64,000 bases of DNA from Acidobacteriota bacterium (GTDB lineage: Bacteria > Acidobacteriota > Terriglobia > 20CM-2-55-15). Shown piece by piece: positions 1-11,442 of this stretch. The notes beneath the pieces were generated by a model. That model was not told where the DNA came from. It saw only the letters and a list, made by a program, of their open reading frames with translations, and ran no database searches. Position 1 is the stretch's first letter, and each line of letters starts with the position of its first letter. A program made the translations under genes and the position numbers. The stretch lies in NCBI GenBank assembly GCA_022821145.1, contig JAJEEE010000056.1, positions 25,943-89,942 on the forward strand, given 5' to 3'.

Positions 1-220
1 ACGGACGGCCGTTTCGGAGAACGTGAACGGTGTCGGCAACGTCCGGCGAGTGCCGCTCGCTGACGACGATTCACACAGCGGTGTTTTCGGATACGCGACA
101 GACGACTTTGCGGTCGCGGTCGCCATTCGGGCGCTTGTCACTCGCGACAGCGTGCATCCGGCCATAGCGGACACATCCGCGTGACGGGGTCCGGCTTCAG
201 CTTCACGTCCAGCGGAAACC
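1..220. other. left edge, no gene called
   Basis: Plus-strand frame 2 is open from the window edge to a TGA at 182-184 (about 60 codons), but its third-position GC is modest and the peptide resembles no family I know. It may be the tail of a gene cut by the window or chance. The rest is the 3' flank of amtB. Confidence 0.25.
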
Positions 221-1519
<1,299 letters not shown>

Positions 1520-1556
1520 GCCGTTTGTGCCTCCCGATATGCCAAGGCGGGCGCGA

Positions 1557-1895
1557 TCAGAGTACTTCGTCGCCGGTTTCACCGGTGCGGATCCGGATCG
1601 CCTCGTCGATGGGGCCGACGAACACCTTTCCGTCGCCGATCCGTCCCGTCTGCGCCGTGTCCTGGATCGCCCGGGTGATTTTCGAGGCGTTGGCGTCGGC
1701 CACGACGATCTCGATCTTGACCTTCGGGACGAAATCCACGGCGAATTCCGCGCTCCGGTATTTCTCGAGGTGGCCTTTCTGGCGTCCGAAGCCCTTCACC
1801 TCGGTCACGGTCATTCCGGTCACGCCAAGCTGCGACAGCGTGTCGCGCACCTCGTCGAGTTTTTGCGGCTGGATAATCGCCGTCACCAGCTTCAT
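1557..1895 (-). CDS. glnK: nitrogen regulatory protein P-II (GlnK/GlnB)
   Basis: P-II signal protein of exactly the usual 112 residues. It binds ATP/ADP and 2-oxoglutarate and plugs AmtB when nitrogen is plentiful. Start MKLVTAIIQP, with a strong GGAGGAGG 6-7 nt upstream. The T-loop reads FGRQKGHLEKYRSAEFAVDF, followed by PKVKIEIVV and the C-terminal signature TGRIGDGKVFV (B-loop and C-loop). Odd: residue 51, normally the uridylylated tyrosine, is phenylalanine (AEF instead of AEY), and residue 49, the serine modified in cyanobacteria, is alanine. If real, this protein would act by ligand binding only. First gene of the glnK-amtB operon. Confidence 0.95.
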   Translation of the reverse strand: MKLVTAIIQPQKLDEVRDTLSQLGVTGMTVTEVKGFGRQKGHLEKYRSAEFAVDFVPKVKIEIVVADANASKITRAIQDTAQTGRIGDGKVFVGPIDEAIRIRTGETGDEVL

Positions 1896-2318
1896 GCGAT
1901 GCCTCCTCCGGTGTCTTCTGGATGCACGATCGCCGCCGTCGAGCGGCGCCACTATAACCTATGGGATCGTGATCCCGAAGCGGATTTTGCGGTCGCCCGG
2001 GTTGTCGCTCGCAACGAGTCTTCACTGATCGATCCGACACGAGCGGCTGTTGTTCCGGTTTCCGGGGCCTGGTGTCGCCGGGATGCGCCGTGCGCGATGA
2101 TTCCGGCTTTGGGCGAGGTCCCGCCCCGGCATTCCGCCAAACGGGCGCGGCCACATCGGCGTGATCGGGATCCGTTGGCGATTGCGTTGGAAATGACACG
2201 GAAATATAGGCCGATTCATACACTGGAATATCCTATATAACAATAAATATATCAACACATTGAATGACTATTTGTATTGACTTGACGTGACAAATAAACG
2301 GAAATATCATGGTTCGCC
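1896..2318. other. intergenic region with AT-rich fic upstream segment
   Basis: No gene is supported. The left part holds the glnK leader (SD GGAGGAGG at about 1901-1909). Bases about 2205-2318 are strikingly AT-rich for this genome (for example CCTATATAACAATAAATATA and TTGTATTGACTTGACGTGAC), suggesting acquired promoter DNA that came with fic. There is no clear Shine-Dalgarno before the fic ATG, so fic may have a very short leader. Confidence 0.5.
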
Positions 2319-3512
2319 ATGGCGATCAGGTACCGTATGCCGGATGACTGGATCCAATACGATCCGTCAGCGATTCTGGGGCCGCTGACCGATGCCAAGG
2401 CCGCCGTCTATTCCTTGACCCAGATGCCGTATCAGCAGAGCTGGGTGCGCGCGTTGCAACACGTTCAATTGAAGTCCGAGGTCGGCGGCACTTCCAAGAT
2501 CGAGGGGGCGGACTTCACCGACGAAGAGCTGGAAGAAGCCATGCTGGCGGATGCGGAGAATCTCGCGACCCGGTCGCAACGCCAGGCTCACGCTGCTGTT
2601 GAGACGTACCGGTGGATTTCCGGTTTGCCGAACGATCGACCGATCGACACCGGCTTGATTCGGGAGGTCCACCGAATGATGGTTACCGGCGCCGATGACG
2701 ATCACTGTCCACCGGGCCAAATGCGACAGACCGACCAGAACGTGACCTTCGGGACTCCGCGACATCGCGGGGCGAGCGGCGGGAAGGAATGCGCCCATGC
2801 GTTCGGCGGTCTGATGCACGCCGTCGCTCACGAATTCCGGTCTCACGACCTGCTGGTTCAGGCGCTCGCGCTCCACTACCATTTCGCATCGATTCATCCT
2901 TTTCTCGATGGAAACGGCAGGACGGCGCGGGCGGTCGAGGCCTTGTTTCTTCAGCGCGCGGGGCTCAGAGACACGCTCTTCATCGCGATGTCGAACTACT
3001 ACTATGACGAGAAGATCTCGTATTTGAAGAAATTGAGCGAAGTTCGGGCCCACAACCATGATCTCACCCCGTTCCTGCACTTCGGACTGAAAGGCGTAAC
3101 GCTCCAATGCCGTCGGTTGTTTTCGACGATCAGGAAGGAAGTGTCGAAGGCGTTGTACAGGGATGTCATGTATGACCTCTTCGGCCGGCTCAAGACCGGA
3201 AAGCGTCGATTCCTCGCCAAGCGTCAGGTGGAAATTCTCAAGATGCTCCTGGATATCGAGAAGATCAAGCTGAGGGTGTTGTTCGACCGAACCGGCAGTT
3301 TCTACGTGTCGCTCAAGAATCCCCGGAAGGCGTTCATTCGGGACATCGCAGACCTGTTGAACCTAGACGCGATCCGTGTCACGGAAGAATCCACGGGCGA
3401 CGACCTTGTAATCTCGATACGACTGGAATGGCCGACTGAAATCACGGAAACGGATTTCTTCGCCCGCGTGAAGAAGATGCCGAAAGCCAAGCCCCACTCC
3501 TTGACTTTTTGA
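2319..3512 (+). CDS. Fic family protein, class II autoinhibited
   Basis: Predicted Fic-domain enzyme that transfers AMP or another phosphate-containing group to a target hydroxyl, 397 residues. The catalytic loop is HPFLDGNGRTARA with His193. An N-terminal inhibitory motif T58-SKI-E62-G63 fits the (S/T)xxxE(G/N) consensus of class II Fic proteins, in which the glutamate blocks ATP binding. The segment VTFGTPRHRG contributes the usual flap, and the C-terminal third (from about residue 290) looks like the winged-helix region of large Fic proteins. No antitoxin gene is needed because the inhibitor is in cis. The AT-rich upstream DNA differs from neighbouring genes and hints at transfer. The target protein is unknown. 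Confidence 0.9.
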   Translation: MAIRYRMPDDWIQYDPSAILGPLTDAKAAVYSLTQMPYQQSWVRALQHVQLKSEVGGTSKIEGADFTDEELEEAMLADAENLATRSQRQAHAAVETYRWISGLPNDRPIDTGLIREVHRMMVTGADDDHCPPGQMRQTDQNVTFGTPRHRGASGGKECAHAFGGLMHAVAHEFRSHDLLVQALALHYHFASIHPFLDGNGRTARAVEALFLQRAGLRDTLFIAMSNYYYDEKISYLKKLSEVRAHNHDLTPFLHFGLKGVTLQCRRLFSTIRKEVSKALYRDVMYDLFGRLKTGKRRFLAKRQVEILKMLLDIEKIKLRVLFDRTGSFYVSLKNPRKAFIRDIADLLNLDAIRVTEESTGDDLVISIRLEWPTEITETDFFARVKKMPKAKPHSLTF

Positions 3513-3556
3513 GTTTCGTTGCGGTCCGGCGCCACCGCCGGACGGTGGCATGGATT

Positions 3557-4723
3557 CTACGAAACCATCACCGTCCGCGGGAACTGCGCGTTGTGCTCGA
3601 GGAACGTCTCCTTGACGGCCGACAGCTCCTCGTCGGTGACCTGGGTCACGCCGTTGACGTCCGTGGCGCGCGAGACCAGCGTGTGCTCGCCGGCCGCCGC
3701 GCCGTCCCAGTCGAAGGTGAACAGCTTCCAGGAATACCGGGTATTGGCGGGATCGAGCGTGGCGCGCCGCCACGGGCCGTCGTCGACGCGGACCTCGACC
3801 GATTCCAGCGGCGTGCCGTCGTTCAGGACGAAGCCCAGGATCCGGTGCGTCCCGCCCTGGCGGGTCACCCGTGCGATCACGGACTTGATCCGCAGCCGCG
3901 TGACCTCGGTCTCGTTGAACTTCACCTCCCCGCCGATCTCCTGCTGGCGCACGGTGCGGTACCAGCGCGCCTGGAAGTGGCCCACGAACCGTTCCTGCTG
4001 GACGTGCATGCCGGTCACCCACTTGACGTTGGCCACGCCGTACCACCCGGGCACGACGACGCGGGCCGGCGCGCCCTGGCGGGCGCCGAGCGGCTCCCCG
4101 TTCAACGCGTAGGCGATGATCGCGTCGCTTTCCATCGCGTCGCGGAGCGACATGCTGCGGGCGAACTGCGACTCGAACGTGATGTCGTTGCCGCGGAAAT
4201 TCCCCGTCTCCTCGCCGCGGTCGGCGCCCAGGAACACGACTTCCCGGGCGCGGTCGGCCACGCCCGCCTCCTCGAGCAGGTCGCGGACGCGCGTTCCAGT
4301 CCACAGTCCGCACGAGGACAGGCCCTGGACGCTGCGCGCGCTGTTGCCCGAGCACTCGTACCCGGCCGGCATTTCCACCGGCTCGTGCGAGCGGATGTCG
4401 GCCAGGGACAGTTCCGCGGGGTTGTCCACCAGGCCGGTCAACTGCAGCCGGTAGGCGTCGGGATCGAGATCGGGCACGGGATAGTGCGCGATCGAGAAGA
4501 ACTCGTCGGTCGGGGTGAACAGCCCGTCGATGTTCCGGATGTCGTACAGCCGGACCCGGCCTTCGCCGCCGGGGTTGAACGTCGGCGGGATATCGGTGAA
4601 CGGGACGACGGCCTCGCCCTGAACCAGGGCGGGAAAGGCCCACCGCGGCACGGCTGCGAGGGCGCCGGTGGCGGCCAATCCCATTTTCAGGACGTCGCGG
4701 CGGGCAAGGTGCGGCATCGACAT
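3557..4723 (-). CDS. Tat-exported sulfite oxidase-type molybdopterin oxidoreductase
   Basis: Periplasmic molybdenum enzyme of the sulfite oxidase/SoxC family, 388 residues. The ATG at 4723 has AAGGAG 8 nt upstream; a second ATG lies two codons on. The N-terminus holds a twin-arginine signal (ARRDVLKMGLAATGALAA). The Mo-pterin domain follows, with the conserved molybdenum-ligand cysteine probably in GYECSGNSARSVQGLSSCG, then GLWTGTRVRDLL and FESQFARSMSL. A C-terminal dimerisation domain (KSVIARVTRQGGTHRILGF onward) ends the protein. Likely oxidises sulfite or a related substrate and passes electrons to a cytochrome c, but no partner cytochrome gene is adjacent. Assignment to the family is firm; the exact substrate is inferred. 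Confidence 0.88.
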   Translation of the reverse strand: MSMPHLARRDVLKMGLAATGALAAVPRWAFPALVQGEAVVPFTDIPPTFNPGGEGRVRLYDIRNIDGLFTPTDEFFSIAHYPVPDLDPDAYRLQLTGLVDNPAELSLADIRSHEPVEMPAGYECSGNSARSVQGLSSCGLWTGTRVRDLLEEAGVADRAREVVFLGADRGEETGNFRGNDITFESQFARSMSLRDAMESDAIIAYALNGEPLGARQGAPARVVVPGWYGVANVKWVTGMHVQQERFVGHFQARWYRTVRQQEIGGEVKFNETEVTRLRIKSVIARVTRQGGTHRILGFVLNDGTPLESVEVRVDDGPWRRATLDPANTRYSWKLFTFDWDGAAAGEHTLVSRATDVNGVTQVTDEELSAVKETFLEHNAQFPRTVMVS

Positions 4724-4819
4724 GGCTGTGCTCCTTCGGGCCCGGAACGAGCCCGCGGGCTCGGCGCGAGCCCAGCCCGCCTTGTACCACGAACCCGCCG
4801 CCATTGCGAACCAATTACA

Positions 4820-6457
<1,638 letters not shown>

Positions 6458-6503
6458 GTCGGCTCTTCTTTCTCCCGTGGAATCAGTTAGATAGATGCGA
6501 ATG

Positions 6504-6535
6504 ATGGCAGTCGGATGCTGCGAGTGCCAATTCTA
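6504..6535 (-). promoter_or_regulatory. groEL promoter and CIRCE-like HrcA operator
   Basis: On the minus strand an extended -10 TGCTAGAAT (TAGAAT at 6535-6530) is followed at once by TTGGCACTC-N9-GACTGCCAT (6530-6504). The CIRCE consensus is TTAGCACTC-N9-GAGTGCTAA: the left half has one mismatch, the right half three, and the 9-bp spacer is exact. The repeat would overlap the start of transcription, where HrcA normally binds. Confidence 0.6.
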
Positions 6536-6626
6536 GCACGGAACCCGGCCCGGTTGCGACCGGGGCGCGGACGGTGGAGCGCCGCCGGCGGAACAAAACC
6601 GGCCGTGAGTACGTATGATGGGGGTC

Positions 6627-7673
6627 ATGACCGAGAGGGGACGGAAGATCCTGTTCGGCGCCATCGCCGCCCTGGGCGGCGTGGCGATTCTGTGCATCGC
6701 CATCGTCGTGGGCCTCGTCGTCTGGGTGATGCGCCCGGGCGAGGTCATCGACCCGGAACGGCTCCGGGACGGCGGCGCCGTCGGCTACGGCGAATGGACG
6801 CTGAGCCTGGACGACCCCGGCACGGAGGGGTTCGTCACGCTGTTGACGGAAACCCTGTTGACGGCGGCCGGCGACGGGCCGGCCGACGTTCCGGAGGCGT
6901 TGGGGGAGCTGGCCGACAACGCGTTTCCCGCCGTTGCGGTCTGGACGCTCCATGCGGCTCCCGGTTCGGGCGCGGACCGCCACCTGGTGGGCGTCGCGTC
7001 CGTGGGCATCGGCAACGCATGGGTGGCCGGCGACCGGATCGCCGCGTTCCTGCTCGATGACGCGGACGACCCCATCTCCGTCCACGAGCACGGCGCGGAG
7101 CGCATCTACGTCTTCGAAGAGCTGGACACGGATTTCCAGGCCGCGCTCTTCGCGCGGTCCGGCGGCGTCTTCGCGGCGTCCGACCTGGACACGGCGCGCC
7201 GGGCCGTCGATCTTCTCGACGCGCCGGCGGACGCCGTCGCATCCGTGACGGAGCTCGGGCGGCTGTTCGAGGCCACCTCCGGCGCGCTCCGGATCGTCCT
7301 GACCAACACCGGCGGCGTCCTCGCCCGCCTGGTCGGGCCACTCGGCGTCGTAGAGCCCGTGAACCCCGAAGTCTGGAGCGCCGTGACGGCCGTCACGGTG
7401 ACGGGGGGCTTCCAGGCCGACGGCGCGTTCGCCGCCGTCGTGGAGCTCGCCTCCGACGACCCGGGCGTGTCTTCTCTGGCCGCGGCGCCGGTGGCCGAGG
7501 CGCTTCTCCGCGCGGGCGTGGACGAACTGGGCGACCTGGATCCGCCGCTGGATCTGGACGTGGAGATCGAGACCGTCGAGGTCGCCACGGGCGTCCGTAT
7601 CGACGTCCGCGTTCCCGGTCTCGTCGACGCGCTGGCCGAGCGGATGCCCGTTTCGGCGCGGCCGAACCGTTGA
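6627..7673 (+). CDS. membrane-anchored protein of unknown function
   Basis: 348 residues, not recognised. The start MTERGRKILF has GGGGG 5 nt upstream. Residues about 7-32 form one strong membrane helix (ILFGAIAALGGVAILCIAIV), after which the remainder is an acidic, Ala/Val/Asp-rich domain facing the periplasm. The pattern of alternating hydrophobic and acidic stretches, with single phrases such as SVHEHGAERIYVFEELDTDF and SGGVFAASDLDTARRAVDLL, resembles secreted proteins that test a bound variable (DUF3352-like), but this likeness is weak. It is divergent from groEL. Confidence 0.75.
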   Translation: MTERGRKILFGAIAALGGVAILCIAIVVGLVVWVMRPGEVIDPERLRDGGAVGYGEWTLSLDDPGTEGFVTLLTETLLTAAGDGPADVPEALGELADNAFPAVAVWTLHAAPGSGADRHLVGVASVGIGNAWVAGDRIAAFLLDDADDPISVHEHGAERIYVFEELDTDFQAALFARSGGVFAASDLDTARRAVDLLDAPADAVASVTELGRLFEATSGALRIVLTNTGGVLARLVGPLGVVEPVNPEVWSAVTAVTVTGGFQADGAFAAVVELASDDPGVSSLAAAPVAEALLRAGVDELGDLDPPLDLDVEIETVEVATGVRIDVRVPGLVDALAERMPVSARPNR

Positions 7674-7751
7674 GGCCGCCCGAGGCCGGGCGTTGCGCAA
7701 TATTTTCGCGATCGTCACGCGAAAATGTGTATCCTGTTTTCCGTGAGCAGG

Positions 7752-8459
7752 ATGAAGCCGTTGACGGCCCTCGGGGCGGCCCTCGTTCTTCTCTTCGCCG
7801 TCCGGACCCACGCCCAGAGCCTGGGCGGCTCCCCGGCTTCCATGAACCGCCAGCACCGGCAGGCCCGGGCCCACGACTTCACGTTCATGGAAAGCGCGGC
7901 GCGCATCCGCCGCTTCGTGGCCGCCGATCTTCTCGTTCCGCTCGAAGGCAACCGCGACTACGACCTGCACGAGGTGTCGTATCCCTACGCGCGCCCGGCC
8001 GTCCGGCTGTTCGTCGAGCGATTGTCCGGCCAATACCGCTCGGCGTGCGGCGAGACGCTCACGGTGACCAGCCTGACCCGCCCGCTGGACGAGCAACCCC
8101 GTAACTCCCACGACCAGTCCGTGCACCCCACCGGCATGGCCGTCGACCTGCGGGTGCCGCCGACGCGCGCGTGCCGCGACTGGCTGAACCGCGTGCTGTT
8201 GCAGCTCGAGGGCGCCGGCGTCCTGGAAGCCACCCGCGAGCGAAGCCCGGCGCACTACCACATCGCGGTGTATCCCGGCCCGTACGAGCGGTACGTCCGC
8301 AGGCTCGAGTCGCGCGCCCGCGACTACGTCGTCCAGCGCGGCGACGCGCTGTTGCGCATCGCCCGCCGGGAGGGCACGTCCGTGGCGGCCCTGGTGGCCG
8401 AGAACGGCCTGAGAAGCGACCGCATCTACCCCGGCCAGGTTCTCCGCATCCCCAACTGA
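7752..8459 (+). CDS. secreted LAS-type peptidase-like protein with C-terminal LysM (DUF5715-like)
   Basis: Predicted periplasmic cell-wall protein, 235 residues. The N-terminus MKPLTALGAALVLLF...THAQ is a signal peptide. The central domain has the zinc-site pattern of LAS/MEPA-type murein peptidases: SVHPTGMAVDL (His and Asp ligands) and HYHIAV (His-x-His) 57 residues later. The last 45 residues form a LysM peptidoglycan-binding repeat (YVVQRGDALLRIARREGTS, then YPGQVLRIPN). It probably trims or binds peptidoglycan. A GTG three codons upstream is an alternative start. Whether the zinc site is complete cannot be proved by eye. Confidence 0.83.
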   Translation: MKPLTALGAALVLLFAVRTHAQSLGGSPASMNRQHRQARAHDFTFMESAARIRRFVAADLLVPLEGNRDYDLHEVSYPYARPAVRLFVERLSGQYRSACGETLTVTSLTRPLDEQPRNSHDQSVHPTGMAVDLRVPPTRACRDWLNRVLLQLEGAGVLEATRERSPAHYHIAVYPGPYERYVRRLESRARDYVVQRGDALLRIARREGTSVAALVAENGLRSDRIYPGQVLRIPN

Positions 8460-8563
8460 CAAGCCGCGATCGGACCGCCCGGGCGAATCGCCGCCGTTGG
8501 ACGGCCCGGTCTCACGGCCGCGGAATGCCTCGGCAGATAACGCGAAGCGCCCGGGGCGTGGGC

Positions 8564-8592
8564 GAATATCGCGCATGGTATGAGCGATATTC
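8564..8592. repeat. inverted repeat GAATATCGC / GCGATATTC
   Basis: Perfect 9-bp arms (8564-8572 and 8584-8592) with an 11-nt loop, 105 bp after the stop of the LysM gene. There is no T-run, so an operator or a decayed mobile-element end is as likely as a terminator. Confidence 0.5.
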
Positions 8593-8738
8593 AGCGATCG
8601 GGAGATTCTCGATGTCCGGACGCGCGAAGGTCTGCGCACGCGTAAGAGCGCCATGCCGGAGTATTCCGAAGATCGGCGAGGCTGCGCGTCTGTGGGTGAC
8701 CCGCCTGACGCGCCCGCCCGCGGCAGGACTCCGTACCG

Positions 8739-8768
8739 TTGACGGTTGCCTGTAACTCATAGTATGGT
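8739..8768 (+). promoter_or_regulatory. vapB promoter, probably leaderless
   Basis: TTGACG (8739-8744), an 18-bp spacer, then TATGGT (8763-8768). A start of transcription about 7 nt after the -10 falls at 8775-8776, on the vapB ATG itself. Confidence 0.65.
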
Positions 8769-8775
8769 GACCCAT

Positions 8776-9015
8776 ATGAAGACAACCATTGATATTGCCG
8801 ATGAGCTGCTGGATCGGGCGCGGGAACGGGCCAGAACCGAGAAAAAGACGTTGAAAGATATCGTCGAGGAAGCGCTCCGGCGGCAATTGGCTGTCAAGAA
8901 ACCGGCGAGTCCGTTCAGGTACCGTCCCTGCACGGTCAAGGGGAACGGCTTGCAACCAGGGGTGACCGAAGGAGACTGGGAGCGCGTTCGGGACTTGATT
9001 TACGGACTGGGGTAG
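8776..9015 (+). CDS. vapB: VapB-like antitoxin
   Basis: Antitoxin of a type II toxin-antitoxin pair, 79 residues. The N-terminus MKTTIDIADELLDRARERA is a ribbon-helix-helix-type DNA-binding segment, typical of VapB proteins that also repress their own operon; the C-terminal part (VTEGDWERVRDLIYGLG) should wrap the PIN toxin. The ATG at 8776 fits the domain start; an ATG at 8764 would overlap the -10. Followed after 6 bp by the toxin. Confidence 0.85.
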   Translation: MKTTIDIADELLDRARERARTEKKTLKDIVEEALRRQLAVKKPASPFRYRPCTVKGNGLQPGVTEGDWERVRDLIYGLG

Positions 9016-9021
9016 CCGGCA

Positions 9022-9456
9022 ATGATGGCTGTCGATACGAATATCCTGGTGTATGCCCATCGCGAAGACTCCCCGTGGCATGAGTCCGCGTCGTTGGTGC
9101 TTGCCGGGTTGGTCGAGGGAAACGCCGATTGGGCCATCCCATGGCCGTGCGTTTGGGAATTCGTATCCGTGGCCACGCATCCGCGGATCTACGATCCACC
9201 CAGCTCGTCGGCCGAGGCGCTCCGCGCCGTGCAGTCGTGGTTCGAATCACCGACCCTGCGCTTGCTGGCCGAAGACGGTGCGATGTTCAAGACCATGCAA
9301 CGCGAGATCACGGACTCCAGAGTTACCGGCGGTGCGGTTCACGACGCGCGTATCGCGGCGATTTGCGTGCGGCACGGGGTCAGCGCGTTACTGACTGCCG
9401 ATCGCGACTTCAGCCGGTTCTCTCGACTCCGGACGCGGAACCCCTTGCTTGCGTGA
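9022..9456 (+). CDS. vapC: VapC-like PIN-domain ribonuclease toxin
   Basis: PIN-domain toxin of 144 residues that would cleave RNA, probably tRNA or rRNA, when released from VapB. Acidic residues expected in the active site are visible: AVDTNILVYA at the start, PCVWEF in the middle, GGAVHDARIAA and LTADRDFSRF near the end. Start is ATG-ATG (9022 or 9025). Paired with vapB 6 bp upstream. Confidence 0.88.
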   Translation: MMAVDTNILVYAHREDSPWHESASLVLAGLVEGNADWAIPWPCVWEFVSVATHPRIYDPPSSSAEALRAVQSWFESPTLRLLAEDGAMFKTMQREITDSRVTGGAVHDARIAAICVRHGVSALLTADRDFSRFSRLRTRNPLLA

Positions 9457-9533
9457 TCCGCGAAGCCAGGTTGGCCTCGCCGACTGACGGCGCAACAGCC
9501 GTCGGGAACGGAAACACGACGATTGCGCCGTCC

Positions 9534-10268
9534 ATGGTCGAGCACACTACCGATCCAACGCCGCCGGACGCGCGCCCGCCGACGAGGGGGTCGGGTATCC
9601 CGGCCGCCGTGCTCGCGGGGCTGGCCGTCGCGGGTCTCGCGATTCCCGGGATCGGCGCGCGCTACTACGTCCACGGGGACGTCCACGTCATCCATTCGGT
9701 TCTGAGCCTGTTCTTCTCCGTCAACCTGCTGATCTGCGCGTGGGAGGCGTGCCTGTTCCTTCGGCGGGACCATATCGAGAAACGCGCCGCGTACTGGCGG
9801 ACGCGGAAAGTCGCGACCGGCCGGGTCCCGGCCCGCGAGTTTCTGTCCACCCGCGTGCCGTTCGGACGAATCCTGTCCCCGACCGTCTGGGCGGACGTCT
9901 GGGCCACCTACGCGGTCGTCGACCCGTCTTTCTCGGACCGCCGGTCGTTCGGTTTCAACGTGGACGTCGTCAACGGCTTCGTGACGCCCGTTCCCACGCT
10001 GATCCTGTACGCGGCCTGCACCGTCGAGTTCATGCCCGCCGCCGTCGCCGGCATTCTCGGGACGATGCTCTTCTGGCAGTGGACCTACGGGACGTCGGCC
10101 TACTATGTGAGCTTCTTCGTGGCCGGGAGGCAGCGCCATATCACGCGGGGCGAGTTGTACGCCAACATCGGCGCCCTGAACGCCCCGTGGGTGCTGTGCC
10201 CGATGCTGGGGCTGTACGTTTCCATCCGCCTGATCCTGGACGGCGACTACAGCGTCCTGGGTTTCTGA
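9534..10268 (+). CDS. multi-pass membrane protein of unknown function
   Basis: 244 residues with a short Pro/Thr-rich N-terminus and five or six hydrophobic helices (AAVLAGLAVAGLAIPGIGA, SVLSLFFSVNLLICAWEACL, FVTPVPTLILYAACTVEF, AVAGILGTMLFWQWTY, NAPWVLCPMLGLYVSI). Polar loops hold FLRRDHIEKRAAYW and TYAVVDPSFSDRRSFG. Not recognised; it has a weak overall look of EXPERA/emopamil-binding-type membrane proteins, but I would not assign that. No clear ribosome binding site precedes the ATG. Confidence 0.7.
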   Translation: MVEHTTDPTPPDARPPTRGSGIPAAVLAGLAVAGLAIPGIGARYYVHGDVHVIHSVLSLFFSVNLLICAWEACLFLRRDHIEKRAAYWRTRKVATGRVPAREFLSTRVPFGRILSPTVWADVWATYAVVDPSFSDRRSFGFNVDVVNGFVTPVPTLILYAACTVEFMPAAVAGILGTMLFWQWTYGTSAYYVSFFVAGRQRHITRGELYANIGALNAPWVLCPMLGLYVSIRLILDGDYSVLGF

Positions 10269-10412
10269 ACGCCGAACGACCGGGCGCTCCCGCCGCGGGC
10301 GCCCTTTTTCCACGACATGTTCCGTTTCACTGGTGAGCCGCTCCGGGCCCGGATACAATCCAACGTCCGAACCGATCGACACACGGGATCTTCCCGACGA
10401 GGAGACGCTGCC

Positions 10413-11429
10413 ATGCATTCGATGATCGTTACCGGCGCGCTCGCCGCCGCCGCCGTTCTGGCCGCCGCGCCTACGCCCGCGTCCGCCGCCGCGTTCGACC
10501 TGGGCCCCATCCCGTTGAACTGCGACCGGGCGTGCCTGGAGGACGTGGTGGACCAATACCTGGCCGCCGTCGTCGCGCACGACCCGTCGCTGCTGCCGCT
10601 GTCGGCCGACGTCATGTACACGGAGAACAACCAGGTGATGGACGTCGGCGACGGGTTCTGGAAGACGGCCGAGGACCGGGGCCGCTACACGCACGTCTTC
10701 GCCGATCCCGAGTTCGGGCAGGTGGCCTACATGGGCACGATGATCGAGGCCGGCAACCCCATCCTGATGAGCCTCCGGCTCCGGATCCAGCTCGGCCGGA
10801 TCACCGAGATCGAGAGCGTCTACTTCAAGCCCGGGGGCGGGGGGCCCAACAACATCGCCGCGATGGACGCGCCCCACGTGCCCGAGGACTTCTGGTTCCG
10901 CTCGATCCCGCCCGAGGACCAGATGTCGCGCCAGGAGCTGATCGCCATCGCCGACGGCTACTTCACCGGCCTGCAGCGCAACGACGGCCGGGGCATCCAC
11001 GGCACGGGCACCTATCCGTTCACCGACGACTGCCACCGGATCGAGAACGGGTCGCCCACCACCAACGTGCCCCTCAGGCCGGACCAGGACCCCGACGCGC
11101 TGAACGTCTTCTCGATGGGCTGCCTGGAAGCGTTCGAGCTGGGCATGTACTACATCGTGCAGAGCAACCACCAGCGCCGGTATCCGGTGGTGGACCGCGA
11201 GCGGGGCGTCGTCTACGCGCACGCGGTCTTTGACCAGGGAACGGTCAACTCGGGCACGCTCTCCGACGGGCGCCCGCATTCCTACGCGCCGGGGTTCAGC
11301 CGGCCGTCGAGCATCCTGGTGACCGAGGCCTTCCTGATCGAGGACGGCAAGATCCGGAGCGTGGAGATGGTGGGTCCGGGGGCCGTCTACCACATGAACT
11401 CGCCGTGGGGCGGCCTCAGCGGCGATTAG
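10413..11429 (+). CDS. secreted SnoaL/NTF2-like protein (DUF8021-like)
   Basis: 338 residues; GAGGAG lies 9 nt before the ATG. The signal peptide MHSMIVTGALAAAAVLAAAP ends near ASAAAF. The body contains two regions with NTF2-like character (CLEDVVDQYLAAVVAHDP...VMYTENNQVMDVGDGFW, and QELIAIADGYFTGLQRNDGR...TGTYPFTDDCHRIENG), the layout seen in DUF8021 proteins. Function unknown. Its final codons (PWGGLSGD, stop) are repeated at 13092-13128, beyond the inserted protease module. Confidence 0.8.
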   Translation: MHSMIVTGALAAAAVLAAAPTPASAAAFDLGPIPLNCDRACLEDVVDQYLAAVVAHDPSLLPLSADVMYTENNQVMDVGDGFWKTAEDRGRYTHVFADPEFGQVAYMGTMIEAGNPILMSLRLRIQLGRITEIESVYFKPGGGGPNNIAAMDAPHVPEDFWFRSIPPEDQMSRQELIAIADGYFTGLQRNDGRGIHGTGTYPFTDDCHRIENGSPTTNVPLRPDQDPDALNVFSMGCLEAFELGMYYIVQSNHQRRYPVVDRERGVVYAHAVFDQGTVNSGTLSDGRPHSYAPGFSRPSSILVTEAFLIEDGKIRSVEMVGPGAVYHMNSPWGGLSGD

Positions 11430-11442
11430 CGCCGCCGGGCGG
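11406..11442. repeat. left direct repeat flanking the protease module
   Basis: 37-bp segment covering the last codons of the SnoaL-like gene and 13 bp beyond the stop. It matches 13092-13128 with three mismatches. Both copies can encode WGGLSGD followed by a stop. The pair brackets the SDH protease module. Confidence 0.85.

Larger units (their letters stand above)
8460..8775. other. intergenic region before vapB
   Basis: No gene is supported over about 316 bp. It holds a perfect 9-bp inverted repeat (8564-8592) and the vapB promoter (8739-8768). The composition is mixed and some weak open frames on both strands look like decayed sequence. Confidence 0.4.

Noticed and set aside
6500..6560. 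Sigma-54 promoter before groEL (TTGGCAC)
   Set aside because: The GG-to-GC spacing is wrong for sigma-54; the extended -10 and CIRCE-like repeat explain the sequence better.
8460..9540. Duplication of the LysM gene end around vapBC
   Set aside because: Only ACTGAC-level similarity; too short to support.
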